Shown here: positions 7,761 to 9,788 of the stretch, piece by piece | How positions within the stretch are numbered: position 1 is the first letter of the stretch | Layout of the letters: the number at the start of each line of letters is the position of its first letter | NCBI GenBank assembly: GCA_024280975.1 | Contig: JAMXLQ010000090.1 | Location: 1 to 9,788, forward strand | Origin: Methanosarcina sp. | GTDB lineage: Archaea > Halobacteriota > Methanosarcinia > Methanosarcinales > Methanosarcinaceae | Direction of reading: 5' to 3' | DNA: 9,788 bases | Program-made: the position numbers and the translations under genes | The notes under the pieces: generated by a model | Databases searched by the model: none | Told to the model about the DNA's origin: nothing | Seen by the model: the letters and a program-made list of their open reading frames with translations, nothing else

Positions 7761-7772
7761 ACTTTTTATACA
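7761..7772 (-). promoter_or_regulatory. TATA box of the BASS transporter gene
   Basis: The minus strand reads TGTATAAAAAGT. Transcription would start near 7740, giving a leader of about 90 bases before the GTG start. The arms of the ATGAAGCC/GGCTTCAT inverted pair lie on either side, so a regulator could span the promoter. Confidence 0.5.
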
Positions 7773-7924
7773 GGCTTCATTTGCAAGAAATGCTTTGAAT
7801 TGAAATAGAGAACTGAACATCAGCCTCAATTGAAAAATAAATAAAAATTGTTATTTAAAAGTATATTTATTCCTTTACGATAAATAATAAAATATTACTT
7901 AATTTCGAAATCTTGTATATGTCA

Positions 7925-8040
7925 TAATCTCATGTATGCTCAGGCTCATGATGGTAAATGAACCGTTACCAGCCGTAGAATGCCGATCGTTTACTTCACT
8001 CGGCCTTGCTTCTCGAAAAACTTTTGTGCTCCAATATGAT
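7925..8040. other. GC-richer island, possible repeat or gene remnant
   Basis: Base composition rises to near coding level within a gap that is otherwise strongly AT-rich. It contains a short GGTAA/TTACC hairpin (from about 7952). Minus frames give short protein-like runs such as KVFREARPSEVNDRH and AQKFFEKQGRVK, none with a start and a usable length. This could be a dispersed repeat, a fossil gene or a small RNA; I cannot name it. Confidence 0.25.
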
Positions 8041-8136
8041 TGGCAGACAAATTATAACGAAATTATATTTTAATAAATAAGCTAGATAAACAGTGCCAAA
8101 ATATGCCCTTTCTAGTTCCCTTCTCCACTTGCTATC

Positions 8137-8146
8137 TATATATATA
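8137..8146 (+). promoter_or_regulatory. TATA box placing a leaderless start at 8169
   Basis: TATATATATA is centred 27 bases upstream of the ATG at 8169, the standard archaeal distance from TATA box to transcript start. The bases before the ATG (GATACAATGCCCC) contain no ribosome site. The methyltransferase mRNA is therefore probably leaderless or nearly so. Confidence 0.7.
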
Positions 8147-8168
8147 GCCTCTGCCGATACAATGCCCC

Positions 8169-8879
8169 ATGAGACTGGATGCATACCTTGTAGATATGGG
8201 TTATTTCAAATCGAGGGGGCGAGCCAAGAAGGCTATCCTTGCCGGAAATGTTAAGATTAATGGAACTGCAGTGACAAAAGTCTCCAGAGATGTTTCTACT
8301 GAAGATGTAATTGAAGTTACTGAGAGCCTGGACCAGCCTCAGGGCTATTTCAAACTCAAGCTCATTCAGGAGGAAAGCGGGATCCTTAAACCGGGAGATA
8401 GAGTACTTGACCTTGGATCCAGCGCAGGGGGTTTTCTTCTTTTTGCCTCGGAAATTGTAGGCCATATAAAAGGCATTGAATTTAGCAAAGATTTCAGAAG
8501 TGAACTTGGAAAAATTGCGTATGAAAAGGAAAATGTTGAGGTAATATTCGGAGATGTTTTCACCATACCCCTTAATTTACTCTCTGAAGAGCCCGTAGAT
8601 GTTATTCTTTCGGATATGACCCTGGAGCCTGAGGACTCAATCAAGGCTCTTTCTAGAGTGCTGCCTCTGCTGAAATCCGAAGGAAAGCTGCTTCAGGTTA
8701 TCAAAATCCCAAAAAAGAAGAATCCAAAACCCATCCTGAGTAAAATCGAGAATCTTGGGCTTGAGATTCAGAAGGTCATCAGTTCCGAAAAACAGGAAAT
8801 CTATGTGGTCGCAAGAAAACCCCTGCCCGAGGAGGAAGAGCCTCCAGAAAGAGATCAGCCCGAAGAAAAAGAGTTTTGA
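8169..8879 (+). CDS. S4-domain FtsJ-like RNA 2'-O-methyltransferase (TlyA-like layout)
   Basis: This 236-residue protein probably methylates a ribose 2'-OH in rRNA using S-adenosylmethionine. Residues 1-50 are an S4 RNA-binding domain (MRLDAYLVDMGYFKSRGRAK, then ILAGNVKING). Residues 60-215 are an RrmJ/FtsJ fold with SAM motif I VLDLGSSAGGF (79-89). The K-D-K-E catalytic tetrad is visible as K62 (GYFKL), D149 (LSDM), K179 (QVIKIPK) and E210 (KQEIYVV). The tail from 219 is very acidic. The domain order equals that of TlyA, which modifies 16S and 23S rRNA, but the GYFKL region is closer to RrmJ. It begins exactly at the S4 domain and looks leaderless. The stop overlaps the ribosome site of the DUF2119 gene, so the two form an operon. 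The exact target RNA is unknown. Confidence 0.88.
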   Translation: MRLDAYLVDMGYFKSRGRAKKAILAGNVKINGTAVTKVSRDVSTEDVIEVTESLDQPQGYFKLKLIQEESGILKPGDRVLDLGSSAGGFLLFASEIVGHIKGIEFSKDFRSELGKIAYEKENVEVIFGDVFTIPLNLLSEEPVDVILSDMTLEPEDSIKALSRVLPLLKSEGKLLQVIKIPKKKNPKPILSKIENLGLEIQKVISSEKQEIYVVARKPLPEEEEPPERDQPEEKEF

Positions 8880-8882
8880 GGT
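8878..8882 (+). promoter_or_regulatory. Ribosome site fixing the DUF2119 start
   Basis: GAGGT overlaps the TGA stop of the methyltransferase gene and lies ten bases before the ATG at 8893. It supports that start over the far upstream ATG at 8755, which would overlap the methyltransferase gene by 125 bases, and over the ATG at 8986, which has no good site. Confidence 0.55.
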
Positions 8883-8892
8883 ATTGAAACGG

Positions 8893-9564
8893 ATGAACAC
8901 CGATGGATTAGAGAATTCCAGGAATTCCCTTCCCGACAAGCATGAGTGCACAGAAACGCTGCCAGATTCGCACCTAAATGCTGAGATGAAAGTTTACGGC
9001 AGTGGAAAGCCAATCCGGCTCTTTGTAGCTGGCCTGCATGGGGATGAGTGGAAAGATACAACTGAACTCCTGAAGAGCATCACCCCTCCGGAAACCGGGA
9101 TTCTAGCTTTAATCCCACTTGTAGACCGCGGAAAGTATATTTCAACTCTGAACCCGGAATATTATCCCGAAACAGGAAAAAAGATCCTAGAGGCTATTGA
9201 AGAGTTAAAACCTGAAATCTACATTGAACTTCATTCCTATTCCAGCGAAAATTTTGAAAAACTGGCTGGAAAGAACAGGCTCGAACTCATAGGAGTACCT
9301 GCTTATAGCATTCTAAAAGAAGGAGTGCTCCTTGGTTCGGTTTCTCCCTGGGTTAGAAGAAAGTACTTTCCTAAAGAAACTCTCTGCCTTTCTTTTGAAC
9401 TCCCGAAAGGAAGTGCGGAATCAAGAAAATTTGCTGCCCGTATGCTTGAAATCCTCAAAGAAATTCAATCAAGAGACGAATTCATAGAATATATGAAAAA
9501 AGAATTTCCTGCCCAGGCGAAGAAAGCAATTGAAGATTATCGGCAGTTTTACGGAGAAATTTAA
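8893..9564 (+). CDS. DUF2119-family protein, predicted M14/AstE-like zinc hydrolase
   Basis: This 223-residue cytoplasmic protein resembles the archaeal DUF2119 family, which has no established function. Conserved-looking blocks are FVAGLHGDEWK (44-54), IPLVDRGKYISTLNPEYY (74-91), EIYIELHSYS (108-117) and LSFELPKG (166-173). They match, in order, the pattern of succinylglutamate desuccinylase/aspartoacylase and other M14 carboxypeptidases: the HxxE zinc pair (H49, E52), the R...DLN-R substrate loop, the third zinc ligand (H114) and the catalytic Glu (E169). I therefore predict a zinc-dependent amide or ester hydrolase; this is inference from motifs. The first 30 residues are polar and look like a poorly conserved lead-in, so a start at 8986 is possible. 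The gene follows the S4-FtsJ methyltransferase gene after 13 bases and shares its promoter, hinting at a link to RNA modification or translation. Confidence 0.8.
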   Translation: MNTDGLENSRNSLPDKHECTETLPDSHLNAEMKVYGSGKPIRLFVAGLHGDEWKDTTELLKSITPPETGILALIPLVDRGKYISTLNPEYYPETGKKILEAIEELKPEIYIELHSYSSENFEKLAGKNRLELIGVPAYSILKEGVLLGSVSPWVRRKYFPKETLCLSFELPKGSAESRKFAARMLEILKEIQSRDEFIEYMKKEFPAQAKKAIEDYRQFYGEI

Positions 9565-9610
9565 TCCGGCTTTGAATACTACTTTTAAAAAGCAATGAAA
9601 GAATTTAAAA

Positions 9611-9657
9611 AAGAAGGCTGCTAAACAGAGCCAGCAGCTCATCTTCTTGAAGTTTTT
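9611..9657. terminator. Hairpin and T run between convergent genes
   Basis: AAGAAG-GCTGCT (9611-9622) pairs with AGCAGC (9633-9638) and, after a four-base bulge, CTTCTT (9643-9648). A run of five T follows at 9653-9657 on the plus strand. It lies about 50 bases past the DUF2119 stop, and the opposing gene ends at 9696, so it may serve both transcripts. Confidence 0.45.
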
Positions 9658-9695
9658 GAATACACACTATTTTAACTTACTTTATCTAAATCTAG

Positions 9696-9788
9696 TTACC
9701 TGCGCATGTTGAGTGCAGGAGCTGACATCCCATCATAAGTACTTGCCATATGCTCGGGTTTGACATTCTGCATGTCAGCGCGCTGGGC
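9696..9788 (-). CDS. C-terminal end of an unidentified protein (cut by window edge)
   Basis: From the right edge the minus strand reads 30 codons in a coding-like frame, AQRADMQNVKPEHMASTYDG then MSAPALNMRR, and stops at TAA (9696-9698). The rise in GC at about 9699 marks the gene boundary. The tail is rich in Met, Pro and Ala and probably flexible. A second open frame here ends at a TAG a few bases on but has an unlikely Cys-rich composition. I do not recognise the family; the body of the gene lies outside the window. It converges on the DUF2119 gene. Confidence 0.55.
   Translation of the reverse strand, partial: AQRADMQNVKPEHMASTYDGMSAPALNMRR

Larger units (their letters stand above)
7650..8168. 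other. Divergent promoter region
   Basis: This 519-base gap separates the minus-strand transporter from the plus-strand methyltransferase operon. It holds a TATA box for each direction (7761-7772 minus, 8137-8146 plus). ATGAAGCC (7670-7677) and GGCTTCAT (7773-7780) form an 8-bp inverted pair, each beside a TTTGCA, flanking the transporter leader and TATA box. Positions 7790-7925 are featureless AT-rich DNA. Positions 7925-8040 are clearly richer in GC and are listed separately. No gene was found. Confidence 0.65.

Noticed and set aside
7996..8184. 62-codon minus-strand frame in the promoter gap
   Set aside because: It would run back across the start and TATA box of the methyltransferase gene and has no recognisable domain.
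8755..8892. Longer start for the DUF2119 protein inside the methyltransferase gene
   Set aside because: The overlap of 125 bases is unlikely, the extra residues have no family resemblance, and GAGGT before 8893 gives a better start.

Overview
The window looks like chromosomal DNA of a methanogenic archaeon, most likely Methanosarcina or a close relative. Dense, moderately GC-rich genes alternate with long, very AT-rich gaps. The promoters are TATA-type, one of them set for a leaderless start, and GGTGA/GAGG ribosome sites are present. Two proteins belong to families I know mainly from methanogens and other archaea: an S4-FtsJ RNA methyltransferase and a DUF2119 protein. A bacterial-type UvrA is typical of mesophilic methanogens. 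The genus is inferred from protein and gap style, not from a database search.

Layout. Positions 1-2779 (minus) hold almost all of uvrA, cut at the left edge within its last residues. Positions 2780-3898 are a 1.1 kb AT-rich gap with a uvrA leader hairpin, a 12-bp inverted repeat and a possible decayed reverse-transcriptase tail. Positions 3899-5983 (minus) encode a secreted or membrane-anchored M13 (neprilysin-like) metallopeptidase with 16 N-glycosylation sequons. Positions 5984-6686 are a gap carrying the M13 promoter, repeats upstream of it, an 11-bp inverted repeat, and a hairpin plus pyrimidine tract downstream of the next gene. Positions 6687-7649 (minus) encode a BASS-family sodium-coupled transporter. 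Positions 7650-8168 are a divergent promoter region. Positions 8169-8879 and 8893-9564 (plus) form a two-gene operon: the S4-FtsJ methyltransferase and the DUF2119 protein, whose residues suggest an M14/AstE-like zinc hydrolase. A terminator-like hairpin separates this operon from the C-terminal end of an unidentified minus-strand gene at the right edge.

The genes do not form one pathway. uvrA (nucleotide excision repair), the M13 peptidase (cell-surface proteolysis) and the transporter appear to be separately promoted single genes. Only the methyltransferase and DUF2119 genes are clearly coupled. I saw no CRISPR array, tRNA, rRNA or intact mobile element. The points most worth a second look are the M13 enzyme with its sequon load, the predicted hydrolase fold of the DUF2119 protein beside an RNA methyltransferase, and the possible retroelement fossil.
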